Shown here: in pieces, positions 43,579-52,756 of the stretch
Layout: every line of letters starts with the position of its first letter
Numbering within the stretch: the stretch's first letter is position 1
Source: Sphingobacterium sp. ML3W
GTDB lineage: Bacteria; Bacteroidota; Bacteroidia; Sphingobacteriales; Sphingobacteriaceae
Length of the DNA stretch: 64,000 nucleotides
Direction of reading: 5' to 3'
Assembly (NCBI RefSeq): GCF_029542085.1
Contig: NZ_CP107036.1
Span: 3,782,001 to 3,846,000, forward strand
Notes under the pieces: generated by a model
Told to the model about the DNA's origin: nothing
Databases searched by the model: none
The model's input: only the letters and a program-made list of their open reading frames with translations
Position numbers and translations under genes: made by a program

Positions 43579-46167
43579 ATGAATCAAATTTTAAAACAAA
43601 TATATACTACAACCCTCTTATTGTTATTTTCCTTCGCAATTGCGCAGGCACAAAGCGACAGCACAAGAACGCTTACTGTAGCCGGTAACTGTGCGATGTG
43701 TAAAAAAAGGATCGAAACTGCTGCAAAATTACAAGGTGTCGAAAGCGCTGTATGGAACGCGAGTGATAATTTGCTACATCTCAAATACAATGCAAAAAAA
43801 GTTGAACTGGAAACAATCAAAAAGAATATTGCCCAAGTCGGACACGATGTAGACAATCTGGTTGCAAGTGACGAATCCTATGCAAAGCTTCATGAATGTT
43901 GTATGTATCCCAGATTGGAAAATGGAGAGGTTCCTGAAAAAAAGGCAGTACCTACCGAAGCTGGACATCATGATCATCCACATACCGTGACAGGTGTTGT
44001 TGTCGAAGAGAATGAAAAGGGAGATCTAAAACCTATTGTTGGAGCTAATTTACATTGGGCAAATTTGCCAAGCAGAAATACCCGAAGCAATGAGAATGGT
44101 GTATTTAAGTTAGAACACAAAGAAGGTTTTGACAAGCTTGTTGTTAGTTACGTTGGTATGAAATCCGATACGATTACAATTAAAGACTTACATGAGGTCG
44201 TCATGATTACAGCCAAAGGTAATGTGCTAATGGAGGTCGAAGTCAAAGGAACGCGTAAATCCACTTATATTGATCGTATGACACCTGCAAGACTGGAGGT
44301 TCTGACTGGGAAAGAATTATTTAAAGCGGCCTGTTGTGATTTAAGTGAAAGCTTTGAGACCAATGCCTCAGTGGATGTGATAAGTGCTGATGCTGTAACT
44401 GGTAGTAAACAGATTCAGATGCTAGGTCTAAGTGGTATATATACCCAATTGACGGTCGAAAACTTACCAGGACCGCGTGGTCTAGCTTCACCATTGGGAT
44501 TAAATTCCATTGCTGGTACTTGGATCGAATCCATTCAAATTGCAAAAGGCGTTGGTTCCGTAGCTAATGGGTACGAAAGTATGGCCGGTCAGATCAACGT
44601 TGAACTGAAAAAACCTCAAAACTCCGAAAGGCTGTTTTTTAATGCCTATGCCAATAATATGGGACGTACCGATGTGAATTTGAATCTTTCACAAAAAATA
44701 GGTCAACATTGGTCCACATCAGTTTTATTACACGACAACTTTATGTACAATAAATCCATGAATTTTAGCCACAATGGATTCCGGGATGTTCCAGTTGGTA
44801 ATCTCTTCTCTGGTGTAAACAGATGGCTCTATGAGAATGGTAAAGGTTTAATGGTACAATTTGGCGTGAAGTATTTAAATGATGATCGTACCGGTGGACA
44901 GATAGATTTTAACAAAAAAACAGATAAAGGAACAACCAATCGTTATGGTCTTGGTTTTGACATCGAACGTGTTGAAGGCTTTGCTAAAATCGGTTATGTA
45001 TTTCCAGAAAACAAACACCGCAGTATTGGCTTACAGTTAGCCGGTTCCAACTACAATCAAAAAAGTTATTTCGGATTAAAAAACTACAATTCTGAGCAAC
45101 AGAATGGCTATGCTAACCTACTGTTCCAGGATATTATAGGTACAGTAGCCCATAAATATCGTGTAGGTGCCTCTATCAATTACGATAACTACGATGAATG
45201 GTATTTAACAGATCAAAATTTCAAACGTAAAGAAGTCGTTTCCGGTGCTTTTGCGGAATATACCTTCAGTCCATCCGAAAAATTTGATGCAGTAGTGGGG
45301 CTACGTCAAGATTACAACTCATTGTATGGATGGTTTACCACACCACGATTAAATTTACGCTATGCTCCTATTACTGGAACTACATTTCGTGCAAGCTCAG
45401 GAAGAGGTCAGCGTACAGCAAATATCTTTGCGGAGAATACAGCCGTTTTGGCTAGTAGTAGAAGACTGATCATTCAGTCCCAGGATATTTATAATAGAGC
45501 CTATGGCCTGCAACCAGAAGTCTCTTGGAACACAGGGATTGCAGTAGATCAAAACATGCGCGTATTTGGAAGAGAAGCCTCTGCCTCAGTTGAATTTTTC
45601 CATAACAGCTTTTCCAATCAGGTTGTGGTCGATTACGAGAATCCAAGAGAAATCAGTTTTTACAACTTAACAGGAAAATCATTTTCCAACAGTTTGCAGA
45701 CAGAATTTAGATTTATGCCTGCCCCACATTTTGAAACGAGATTAGCTTACCGTCTATTGGATGTCCAGACCGACTTTCAGAGTGGAAGAAAAACTAAACC
45801 CTTGTTAGCTAAACACCGTGGTTTTGTCAATTTAGCCTATAATCATCATTCCGGATGGAGCTTAGATTATACATTAAATGTTGTTGGACCAAAGCGTATA
45901 CCTTCAACCATGGACAACCCAGTTGAATACCAGATGCCAACCGAATCAAAAACGTATGCTACAATGAATGCGCAGATCAGCAAAACATTTGGAAAGGATA
46001 AAAACTTCACTGTTTATTTAGGAGGGGAAAATCTTTCAAACTATTTCCAGAAAACACCAATCCTTGCAGCGGATCAACCCTTTGGAAATTACTTCGATAC
46101 CTCCATGCTATGGGGCCCTTTAACAGGACGAATGTTCTATACAGGTGTACGCTATTTCATAAAATAG
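43579..46167 (+). CDS. TonB-dependent receptor with N-terminal HMA domain
   Basis: An 862-residue outer-membrane receptor with an unusual front. After the signal peptide (about 1-24) comes a heavy-metal-associated domain (about 30-100; VAGNCAMCKKRIETAAKLQGV, metal cysteines C38 and C41 in GNCAMC). A His-rich hinge (HHDHPH, about 135) and a carboxypeptidase-like domain (about 137-220) follow, then the plug (KACCDLSESFETNASVDV) and barrel. Metal-binding HMA fused to a TonB receptor suggests import of copper or another soft metal, or its delivery from the receptor, which is inference. The Cys/His-rich gene upstream probably belongs with it. Confidence 0.9.
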   Translation: MNQILKQIYTTTLLLLFSFAIAQAQSDSTRTLTVAGNCAMCKKRIETAAKLQGVESAVWNASDNLLHLKYNAKKVELETIKKNIAQVGHDVDNLVASDESYAKLHECCMYPRLENGEVPEKKAVPTEAGHHDHPHTVTGVVVEENEKGDLKPIVGANLHWANLPSRNTRSNENGVFKLEHKEGFDKLVVSYVGMKSDTITIKDLHEVVMITAKGNVLMEVEVKGTRKSTYIDRMTPARLEVLTGKELFKAACCDLSESFETNASVDVISADAVTGSKQIQMLGLSGIYTQLTVENLPGPRGLASPLGLNSIAGTWIESIQIAKGVGSVANGYESMAGQINVELKKPQNSERLFFNAYANNMGRTDVNLNLSQKIGQHWSTSVLLHDNFMYNKSMNFSHNGFRDVPVGNLFSGVNRWLYENGKGLMVQFGVKYLNDDRTGGQIDFNKKTDKGTTNRYGLGFDIERVEGFAKIGYVFPENKHRSIGLQLAGSNYNQKSYFGLKNYNSEQQNGYANLLFQDIIGTVAHKYRVGASINYDNYDEWYLTDQNFKRKEVVSGAFAEYTFSPSEKFDAVVGLRQDYNSLYGWFTTPRLNLRYAPITGTTFRASSGRGQRTANIFAENTAVLASSRRLIIQSQDIYNRAYGLQPEVSWNTGIAVDQNMRVFGREASASVEFFHNSFSNQVVVDYENPREISFYNLTGKSFSNSLQTEFRFMPAPHFETRLAYRLLDVQTDFQSGRKTKPLLAKHRGFVNLAYNHHSGWSLDYTLNVVGPKRIPSTMDNPVEYQMPTESKTYATMNAQISKTFGKDKNFTVYLGGENLSNYFQKTPILAADQPFGNYFDTSMLWGPLTGRMFYTGVRYFIK

Positions 46168-46176
46168 TACTGATTT

Positions 46177-46213
46177 AATATAAAAAAAGCGGCTAAGCCG
46201 CTTTTTTTATATT
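46177..46213. terminator. Bidirectional terminator between the TonB receptor and maf
   Basis: A 17-bp perfect stem (46177-46193, 46197-46213) with a TAA loop, ending in T and A runs. It overlaps the maf stop codon (46207-46209) and serves both convergent genes. Confidence 0.92.
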
Positions 46214-46788
46214 AACTTTTTCAGTTCCTGATATAACCGTGCTGTTGGAAGCCCCACCACATTATTATATTCACCTTCTATCTTCTCTATGCCAATTAAA
46301 CCAATCCATTCCTGAATACCATAAGACCCAGCTTTATCAAGTGGAGAAAAATTAGTAACATAATAGTCTATCTCATCCCGATCCAAGACATGGAAATAGA
46401 CTGTTGTCGTTTCCACAAAGGAATGTACAATACCTTGCCACTGTGTAGCGACAGCAGTGATAACCAAATGCTTCTTTCCGGATAAATTCTCTAAAGTCTG
46501 CATGGCTTCAGTCTCAGTCTTTGGTTTTCCCAAAATCTCACCAGCTGTTGAAACAACAACGGTATCTGCACAGATAACCAAACAGTCCGATTTATCCGCA
46601 AAAGCTTTCACTTTTTGCAATGCGATCTGACGAACTGCCTCAGTGGCAGAAAGACTCGGATCAACATACTCATCAGTCTCCCGAACCTCTACCTCAAACT
46701 CGATTCCTAATCCTGATAATAACTGTTTCCGTCTAGGCGATTGAGAACCCAAGATAACCGTTTTATTCTTTAAATTTTTCAACATCAT
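46207..46788 (-). CDS. maf: Maf-family nucleotide pyrophosphatase
   Basis: A 193-residue cytoplasmic enzyme that hydrolyses (d)NTPs such as dTTP/UTP or modified nucleotides. It has the Maf signature LGSQSPRRKQLL (about 12-23), the DTVV (CADTVVVSTAGEILGKP) and a C-terminal KAGSYGIQEWIGL plus VVGLP. The start ATG at 46788 overlaps the kdsC stop by one base, so translation is coupled. Substrate preference within Maf is not shown. The gene ends in the bidirectional terminator. Confidence 0.92.
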   Translation of the reverse strand: MMLKNLKNKTVILGSQSPRRKQLLSGLGIEFEVEVRETDEYVDPSLSATEAVRQIALQKVKAFADKSDCLVICADTVVVSTAGEILGKPKTETEAMQTLENLSGKKHLVITAVATQWQGIVHSFVETTTVYFHVLDRDEIDYYVTNFSPLDKAGSYGIQEWIGLIGIEKIEGEYNNVVGLPTARLYQELKKLI

Positions 46789-47306
46789 TAAATGCTTTTT
46801 ATCGTTTCATCCTCATACCAATTCCCTTGTATTTTAAGTACTTTTTCGATCAGTTCCCGTACGACTCCTTTTCCACCATTAAAACCAGAAATGTAATGCG
46901 ATATCTTCTTAATTTCCTCCACAGCATCCGCCGGCGACACAGCCAAACCAACAGATCGCATGCAACTAAAATCAGGAATATCATCCCCGATATACATCAA
47001 TTGATCAAGTCCAAGATTATACGTATTAGCCAATGCTTTCAATAGCGAAAGTTTATCTGAAACACGGGAGTGAATTTCTTTAACCCCCAACCCATGAAGA
47101 CGCAGTTCCACCCCTTTTGAAGCTCCACCAGTAATGACAAAGATTGGATATCCTTTTTTTATAGCCAATTGCATCGCATATCCATCTTTGATATTAAAAG
47201 TTCGCAGCTGTTCTCCCCTCTCGTTAACTTGTACAGTTCCATCTGTCAATACGCCGTCCACATCCAATACAAATCCTTTTATCGTTTTAAATTCAGTCAG
47301 TACCAT
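46788..47306 (-). CDS. kdsC: 3-deoxy-D-manno-octulosonate 8-phosphate phosphatase
   Basis: A 172-residue HAD phosphatase of the KdsC type, releasing phosphate from KDO-8-P in lipopolysaccharide synthesis. Motif I LDVDGVLTDGT (around 14-24; DXDGVLTDG), motif II VITGG, and motif IV IGDDIPDFSCM. The small size without a cap domain is typical and KdsC acts as a tetramer. Coupled by TAATG to maf. It could also be a related HAD (for example, of CMP-sugar pathways), but the motif set fits KdsC best. Confidence 0.85.
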   Translation of the reverse strand: MVLTEFKTIKGFVLDVDGVLTDGTVQVNERGEQLRTFNIKDGYAMQLAIKKGYPIFVITGGASKGVELRLHGLGVKEIHSRVSDKLSLLKALANTYNLGLDQLMYIGDDIPDFSCMRSVGLAVSPADAVEEIKKISHYISGFNGGKGVVRELIEKVLKIQGNWYEDETIKSI

Positions 47307-47465
47307 CGAAATATATTTTTGTAAAAATAAGGCATTTCAATTAAATATACGATTACACTTATATGGTCTTATTTATTGGATTTCTGTCAGAAAATTATTC
47401 AAATAAGCCAAAATATCATTTATTTGTCACAACATAGTTGTATTAGCAACTTATTATAAAAAACA

Positions 47466-47498
47466 TTTGGATGAAACCTGTTATTTACCGTATCTTTG
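47466..47498 (+). promoter_or_regulatory. Strong promoter in the kdsC-kinase gap
   Basis: TTTG (47466-47469), 21 nt, TATCTTTG (47491-47498): both boxes perfect and correctly spaced. The predicted start is near 47504, about 400 nt before the next annotated gene. Confidence 0.8.
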
Positions 47499-47503
47499 TA
47501 GAA

Positions 47504-47725
47504 GATAATTAAAGGTTATCTCGCTATGAAAACACTAACAGTGCTATTGAAACAGGTAATTCTGTTGAAAGTTGCATAAGATTAAAAAAACAATCAACTT
47601 AGTTTTTCAAAGCAAAAAACACGGCAACTAATTTAGTTTGGTCGCCCTTAAAAAGTCTTTTCATAATTTAGGTTTATAATTGGTTAGTAACAAACCCTGG
47701 TGCCCATCATCAGGGTTTTGTTTTA
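47504..47725 (+). ncRNA. candidate small RNA or leader transcript
   Basis: The region between a perfect promoter and a terminator is about 220 nt. It contains hairpins such as AACAG-GTAATT-CTGTT (around 47550-47566), a short frame (MKTLTVLLKQVILLKVA, 47526-47579) and alternative pairings near the 3' end: GGTTT at 47681-47685 can pair with AAACC at 47692-47696, competing with the terminator stem AAACCCTG/CAGGGTTT. It could be a stand-alone sRNA, a small protein gene, or an attenuator/riboswitch-like leader of the kinase gene. No known RNA family is recognised. The rest of 47307-47908 shows no gene. Confidence 0.4.
47691..47725 (+). terminator. Terminator at the end of the candidate RNA
   Basis: AAACCCTG and CAGGGTTT (8 bp, 11-nt loop, 47692-47699 and 47711-47718) followed by TGTTTT. 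Confidence 0.6.
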
Positions 47726-47908
47726 TTAGGACTTTTTCTTCCATTATTTACAATATTGTATCTATTCGTATTTGTGACTATTTTAGGAATAGCAAGTTTT
47801 TTTGTTATTTTACATATATCTTTTTTTCCCCAGGTAATATCAGGAAAACTACCTACAGAAAAATGAACGATAGTTGGGCGACCAAAAATTCATTAAACTC
47901 ATTCTCAC

Positions 47909-50900
47909 ATGGATCAAAAAAATTATAGAAAGCAAATTACCATAGGAGTGATAATTTCTTTTTCGCTTATTTTTATTTCCGCCCTATATTTTTTTATTTC
48001 TTTGCATCACATCCTTGATAATGAACGTAATATTGTTCGAATAGCCGAAAATAGATTTAATATAATTAATGAAATTAGATCAAACATAGATGATGTCAAT
48101 GACATTAAACACCATTATTTCGCCAAAAGAGATCCTGCGCTGTTTATTCCTTACCAACTCGAACGAAAACAAACAGATGAGTTATTGAGAGCTATTAGTA
48201 AAGTGGACGAAATGTATGAGGTTTCACCACATGTGATCGAAACTTTGCGCAATGAAATTGTACTTTTCTACGATTTTGATAAAGATATCGCCTATGCCAA
48301 AACTAACAATGACACTTCAGCACCATACATTCACGAACAAAAAACAGCAATTTTCAATCAGATTGATATATTATCCAGGGATCTACTCGATCAAAGAGCA
48401 AATCGACTGGAAAACTCCAGAAACGATCTTCAGCTCGCACAAAACATTACTTATCTCTTCATTGCGATCGGTTTAAGTGGATTTTTCTATATTCTGGCTA
48501 AAATTTTCTCGATTTCAAAAGTGTTAAGGTCAACAGTCAAAAGTCAACAAGAATCAAACAATCGTCTTCAACTCCTGCAAGATCAGACCAATAATGATAA
48601 CTGGATTTTAAATGCGATCAATCATATTGATGAACAGCTACGCGGTGATTATAGCGATAAAAAAATAGCAGCGATCAGCCTAAATGCTATTACGGATATG
48701 ACGAAAGCATTGGGAGGTACAGTTTATGTTTTTGATGATACTTATCAGGAGTATCAATTATGCCATAAAATAGGAATTGCTTCCACACAGCAGGTAAAAA
48801 AGAGCATTAAGGAAAATGATGGTATTTTAGGCGAAGTAGCTAACAAACATGTTGTTGTGAAAATCAAGGATATTGATCACGCTCATCTCGTTTTAGAGAC
48901 TTCTTTATCCAAAAGGATCGAGACTGAAATTTACATTATTCCATTTACTTATGAAAATCATTGTGTTGGGCTGATGGAAATCTGTTGCCCGCTGGTAAAT
49001 GAAAAAGAGGAACAGTTGCGATTCAATTTCTTGGATAAAGTAAAAGGTAACATCGCTATTATTCTTAAAGTTGCGCAGACTCATGGCAAACTCGCCGATC
49101 TCTATGAAGAACTTCAACAGCAAACCGAGGAACTGGAGGCACAACAAGAAGAATTAAGGACGACTAACGAAGAATTAATCCATAAAACCCATTTACTAGA
49201 AGCTTCCGAAGAAGAGCTACGGGTACAACAGGAAGAGCTCATCCAGACGAACAATGAATTGGATGAGAAGGCAAAATTACTCTTTGCTCAAAATGAAGAT
49301 CTAGAGAAAGCAAGACAGGCAATCGCTCAGAAAATAGAAGAAGTTGAATTATCAAGCAAGTATAAGTCTGAGTTCATGGCAAATATGAGTCACGAATTAA
49401 GGACTCCACTTAACAGTATTCTTATACTTGCCAAATTGTTGCAGGATAACAAAAAGGAAAACTTGAATGACGATCAGATAAAATATGCCTCCGTCATTCA
49501 TAGTGCAGGTTCGGACCTCCTTCACTTGATCAATGAATTGTTGGATTTAGCAAAAATAGAATCTGGAAAAGTCGAAGTTCAAAAAGAGCATATCAACACG
49601 AATTACCTGGTCAATTATATTAAAGACTTTTTTCATGATACCGCTGAATCAAAGATCATCAAATTCAATGTCGAAATTGATGGAGATACACCGCAGGAAT
49701 TTATTGGTGACGAGCATCGCATACAACAGGTGTTAAAAAATTTATTGTCCAATGCTTTTAAATTTACTGGTGAAAATGGTACCGTATCACTCAAGATAAA
49801 TGTCGAGGATGGAACCATATATTTTACAGTCCAAGATAATGGTATTGGGATCGCTCCAGAAAAACAAGAACTTATCTTCGATGCCTTTAAGCAGGAAGAC
49901 GGTTCCACAAGCCGCAAATATGGTGGTACAGGACTTGGCTTGTCCATATGCCGTGAAATAGCAAGTCTATTAAAGGGAAGAATCACACTAAACAGTAAAG
50001 TTGACGAAGGCAGTGTGTTTATTTTCAGTTTGCCATTAGAAGCGGACGCTCAAGATGGAAAAATCTCCGAATTACCCGTCATTGAAACAAATACAACAAT
50101 TGCATATCCTCAATTAGAAGATATAACGATCGGAAAAGACCAATCAATTGACAATAGTAGAAAAAACAATAAACTGTTAATTATCGAAGACGATTTCATC
50201 TTTGCGGATATCCTCAAAGATTATGCAGTTCAAAATGGTTACGATGTCTATATTAGCTACGATGGACAGGATGGGCTCAACAAAGCACGAAACTTAATGC
50301 CTGCAGCAATCATATTAGATATTATGTTGCCAAAAATGGATGGGTGGGAGGTACTACGTAATCTTAAAAAAGCGACTTCTACAAAGGATATCCCCGTACA
50401 CATGATGTCCGCAGGAACATTTCTCCATGATGAACCAATATCTGCTGGCGCTATCGGGTTTATGTCCAAACCTGTATCTGAAGAATCTCTCGCCGAAACT
50501 TTCCTGAAGATCAAAGCTTCTACAAGTCATCCTATTAAGAAAATTCTACTTGTAGAGGATCAAGAAATTCAAAGTGATTTTATCAAGCAATCTCTTGAAG
50601 AACAAAATATTCAAATATTTCAGGCATTCGATGCACAACAGGCGCTCGATCTATTGATTCAGGAAAAAATCTTCGACTGCATCATTATGGATCTAAATCT
50701 ACCTGATAAATCTGGTATTGAACTGCTCAATGAGATCAAGTCGAATAGTGAATTTAAGGATCTGCCGATTATTATTAACACCGCAATGGAGTTAAATCCT
50801 GAACAAACATCAGAAATTTTGCAACATAGTCAGGCCATGGTATTAAAATCAGCCAAATCCAACAATAGATTAATTGACGAAGTCAATTTATTCTTAAATA

Positions 50901-51340
50901 AAATCCGAAGTAGCAAAACGGAATATCATTCATTTAATAATAGTTCATCTGTACTTGTGGAGAACAATTTAGCTTCCAAGACAGTATTGCTGGCAGATGA
51001 TGATATGCGAAATATATTTGCTTTAAGTACCGCGTTCGAAAGCTATGACATGAAAATAGAGATCGCAAATAATGGTCAGGAAGCATTGGATATCTTAGCA
51101 CGCAATGAGCATATCGATCTTGTTTTAATGGACATTATGATGCCCGTTATGGACGGCTATGAAGCTATCGAAAAAATAAGGGAGAACAAGAAGTTTTCGA
51201 ATCTTCCCATTATCGCTGTTACAGCAAAAGCTATGAAAGGTGACCGGGAAAAGACAATCGCAGTAGGAGCAAACGATTATATTAGCAAACCAGTTGATGT
51301 GGATAAATTGATATCTTTAATGCGTGTATGGTTGAGTTAA
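47909..51340 (+). CDS. hybrid sensor histidine kinase with three receiver domains
   Basis: A 1143-residue protein. Two membrane segments near residues 10-30 and 180-200 flank a periplasmic sensor helix bundle. Then come a GAF-like region (about 245-390), a Gln/Glu-rich coiled coil (about 395-480), HisKA with phosphoacceptor H495 in NMSHELRTPL, the HATPase (NLLSNAFKF, DNGIGI, GGTGLGL; about 600-715), and receiver domains with phosphoacceptor D804, D928 and D1075. The sensor and three receivers suggest a multi-step phosphorelay. cheR, cheB and a second hybrid kinase follow on the same strand, the pattern of CheB/CheR-linked kinases in Bacteroidota. Confidence 0.92.
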   Translation: MDQKNYRKQITIGVIISFSLIFISALYFFISLHHILDNERNIVRIAENRFNIINEIRSNIDDVNDIKHHYFAKRDPALFIPYQLERKQTDELLRAISKVDEMYEVSPHVIETLRNEIVLFYDFDKDIAYAKTNNDTSAPYIHEQKTAIFNQIDILSRDLLDQRANRLENSRNDLQLAQNITYLFIAIGLSGFFYILAKIFSISKVLRSTVKSQQESNNRLQLLQDQTNNDNWILNAINHIDEQLRGDYSDKKIAAISLNAITDMTKALGGTVYVFDDTYQEYQLCHKIGIASTQQVKKSIKENDGILGEVANKHVVVKIKDIDHAHLVLETSLSKRIETEIYIIPFTYENHCVGLMEICCPLVNEKEEQLRFNFLDKVKGNIAIILKVAQTHGKLADLYEELQQQTEELEAQQEELRTTNEELIHKTHLLEASEEELRVQQEELIQTNNELDEKAKLLFAQNEDLEKARQAIAQKIEEVELSSKYKSEFMANMSHELRTPLNSILILAKLLQDNKKENLNDDQIKYASVIHSAGSDLLHLINELLDLAKIESGKVEVQKEHINTNYLVNYIKDFFHDTAESKIIKFNVEIDGDTPQEFIGDEHRIQQVLKNLLSNAFKFTGENGTVSLKINVEDGTIYFTVQDNGIGIAPEKQELIFDAFKQEDGSTSRKYGGTGLGLSICREIASLLKGRITLNSKVDEGSVFIFSLPLEADAQDGKISELPVIETNTTIAYPQLEDITIGKDQSIDNSRKNNKLLIIEDDFIFADILKDYAVQNGYDVYISYDGQDGLNKARNLMPAAIILDIMLPKMDGWEVLRNLKKATSTKDIPVHMMSAGTFLHDEPISAGAIGFMSKPVSEESLAETFLKIKASTSHPIKKILLVEDQEIQSDFIKQSLEEQNIQIFQAFDAQQALDLLIQEKIFDCIIMDLNLPDKSGIELLNEIKSNSEFKDLPIIINTAMELNPEQTSEILQHSQAMVLKSAKSNNRLIDEVNLFLNKIRSSKTEYHSFNNSSSVLVENNLASKTVLLADDDMRNIFALSTAFESYDMKIEIANNGQEALDILARNEHIDLVLMDIMMPVMDGYEAIEKIRENKKFSNLPIIAVTAKAMKGDREKTIAVGANDYISKPVDVDKLISLMRVWLS

Positions 51341-51357
51341 GCAATAAAATAGCAGCA

Positions 51358-52167
51358 ATGATCACTTTTGAAGAGTTGGAGGAAATTATTGACATTATCA
51401 AAAACCTCCACGGCTACGATGTTTCCGGATATACAAGGTCATCCTTAAAGCGGCGTGTTACCAGAATTATGGAGCTCAATAAGCTAGATCTGGTCGAATT
51501 AAAATCCAAATTAATTAACCAACCAGGCTTCAGTACTTATCTTTTACAGGAAATTACGGTCAATGTGACTGAAATGTTTAGAGATCCGGAATTTTACAAA
51601 GCATTAAAAAATGATGTATTCCCTTATCTGGCCACCTATCCTCATATCAAGTTGTGGAGTGCAGGTTGTTCCACAGGGGAAGAAGTTTACTCATTGGCAA
51701 TTCTACTAAAAGAAGCTGGGCTCTATCAGCGTTCGTTTATCTATGGAACGGATATCAACACAAAAGTATTGGAAAAAGCCAAAAGAGGCATTTATTCTTT
51801 AGCAAAGGTGAAAGACTACTCTGAGAATTTCATTAAAACGGATCCCAAAAGTTCTTTATCCGAGTATTATACCGCGATGTACAATGCCGCCACGATAAAT
51901 AATAGCCTCAAGAAGAATGTTCTTTTTTCCCAACACAGTTTGGTTTCAGATCGGGTATTTAATGAATTTCAGTTGATCACATGCCGTAATGTGTTGATTT
52001 ATTTTGACACAAACCTCCAGGAAAAGGTGTTGGATTTATTTTATAATTCACTCTGTCACCTTGGTTTTTTATGTCTGGGTTCAAAAGAATCTCTGATTAA
52101 CTACAAAAATGCAGCAAAATTTAAGGTCGTAAATAAAAAGCACAACATTTATCAAAAAATAGGTTAG
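51358..52167 (+). CDS. CheR-type protein-glutamate methyltransferase
   Basis: A 269-residue cytosolic methyltransferase with SAM-binding parts: WSAGCSTGEEVYSLAI (around 90-105), YGTDINTKVLEKAKRGIYS and LITCRNVLIYFD near the C-terminus, and a short N-terminal helical domain. In chemotaxis CheR methylates receptor glutamates. No chemoreceptor gene is in the window, so its target may be the neighbouring kinases. I use the ATG at 51358; an ATG at 51328 would overlap the kinase gene by 13 nt. Confidence 0.88.
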   Translation: MITFEELEEIIDIIKNLHGYDVSGYTRSSLKRRVTRIMELNKLDLVELKSKLINQPGFSTYLLQEITVNVTEMFRDPEFYKALKNDVFPYLATYPHIKLWSAGCSTGEEVYSLAILLKEAGLYQRSFIYGTDINTKVLEKAKRGIYSLAKVKDYSENFIKTDPKSSLSEYYTAMYNAATINNSLKKNVLFSQHSLVSDRVFNEFQLITCRNVLIYFDTNLQEKVLDLFYNSLCHLGFLCLGSKESLINYKNAAKFKVVNKKHNIYQKIG

Positions 52168-52173
52168 ATTAAG

Positions 52174-52734
52174 ATGGAACGGAAAATTCTTTTATTAGCG
52201 GGATCTGCAGGCGGGTTTAGCGTTATTTTAAACATCCTAAAAGCCTTGGAACGTCCTATTCAAATACCGGTCATCGTTATTGTGCACAGAAACCCTAAAT
52301 ATGCATCGAGCATTGAAGATACATTATCAAAAGCGTTATTGCAGAAAATAAAAACAGCAGATGATAAAGAAACTATAGCAGATGGAACAATCTATTTTGC
52401 CCCCGCGGGTTATCATTTGCTCATCGAGCCTGATTATAGCTTTTCTTTAGATATCTCTGAACCCGTTCAATATTCAAGACCATCAATTGATGTAACCTTC
52501 GAATCTGCAGCCGAAGTCTATAAAGAAAACTGTACCGCTATTTTATTTTCTGGAGCTAATCAGGACGGCGCGGAAGGGTTGTTGATGATTAAAAAATATG
52601 GTGGTAGCACTTTTGTACAAGATCCACTGGATGCTGAGGTCCCAATTATGCCAAAGGCGGCCATAGAATTAAATGCGCAAGATAAGATCTTAACAATAGC
52701 CGAAATAAAAGATTACATCATGCAATTAACCTAA
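52174..52734 (+). CDS. CheB-type methylesterase domain protein
   Basis: A 186-residue stand-alone CheB catalytic domain without the receiver that usually precedes it. Catalytic Ser in LAGSAGGFSVI (around 9-19), His in VIVHRNPKY and Asp in GANQDGAEGL, with the IYFAPAGYHLLIE strand. It removes methyl groups from (or deamidates) receptor glutamates. It lies 6 nt after the cheR-like gene, so the two act as a pair, perhaps adjusting the kinases around them. Confidence 0.88.
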   Translation: MERKILLLAGSAGGFSVILNILKALERPIQIPVIVIVHRNPKYASSIEDTLSKALLQKIKTADDKETIADGTIYFAPAGYHLLIEPDYSFSLDISEPVQYSRPSIDVTFESAAEVYKENCTAILFSGANQDGAEGLLMIKKYGGSTFVQDPLDAEVPIMPKAAIELNAQDKILTIAEIKDYIMQLT

Positions 52735-52756
52735 AGTTGTATTTAGATTTGATATA

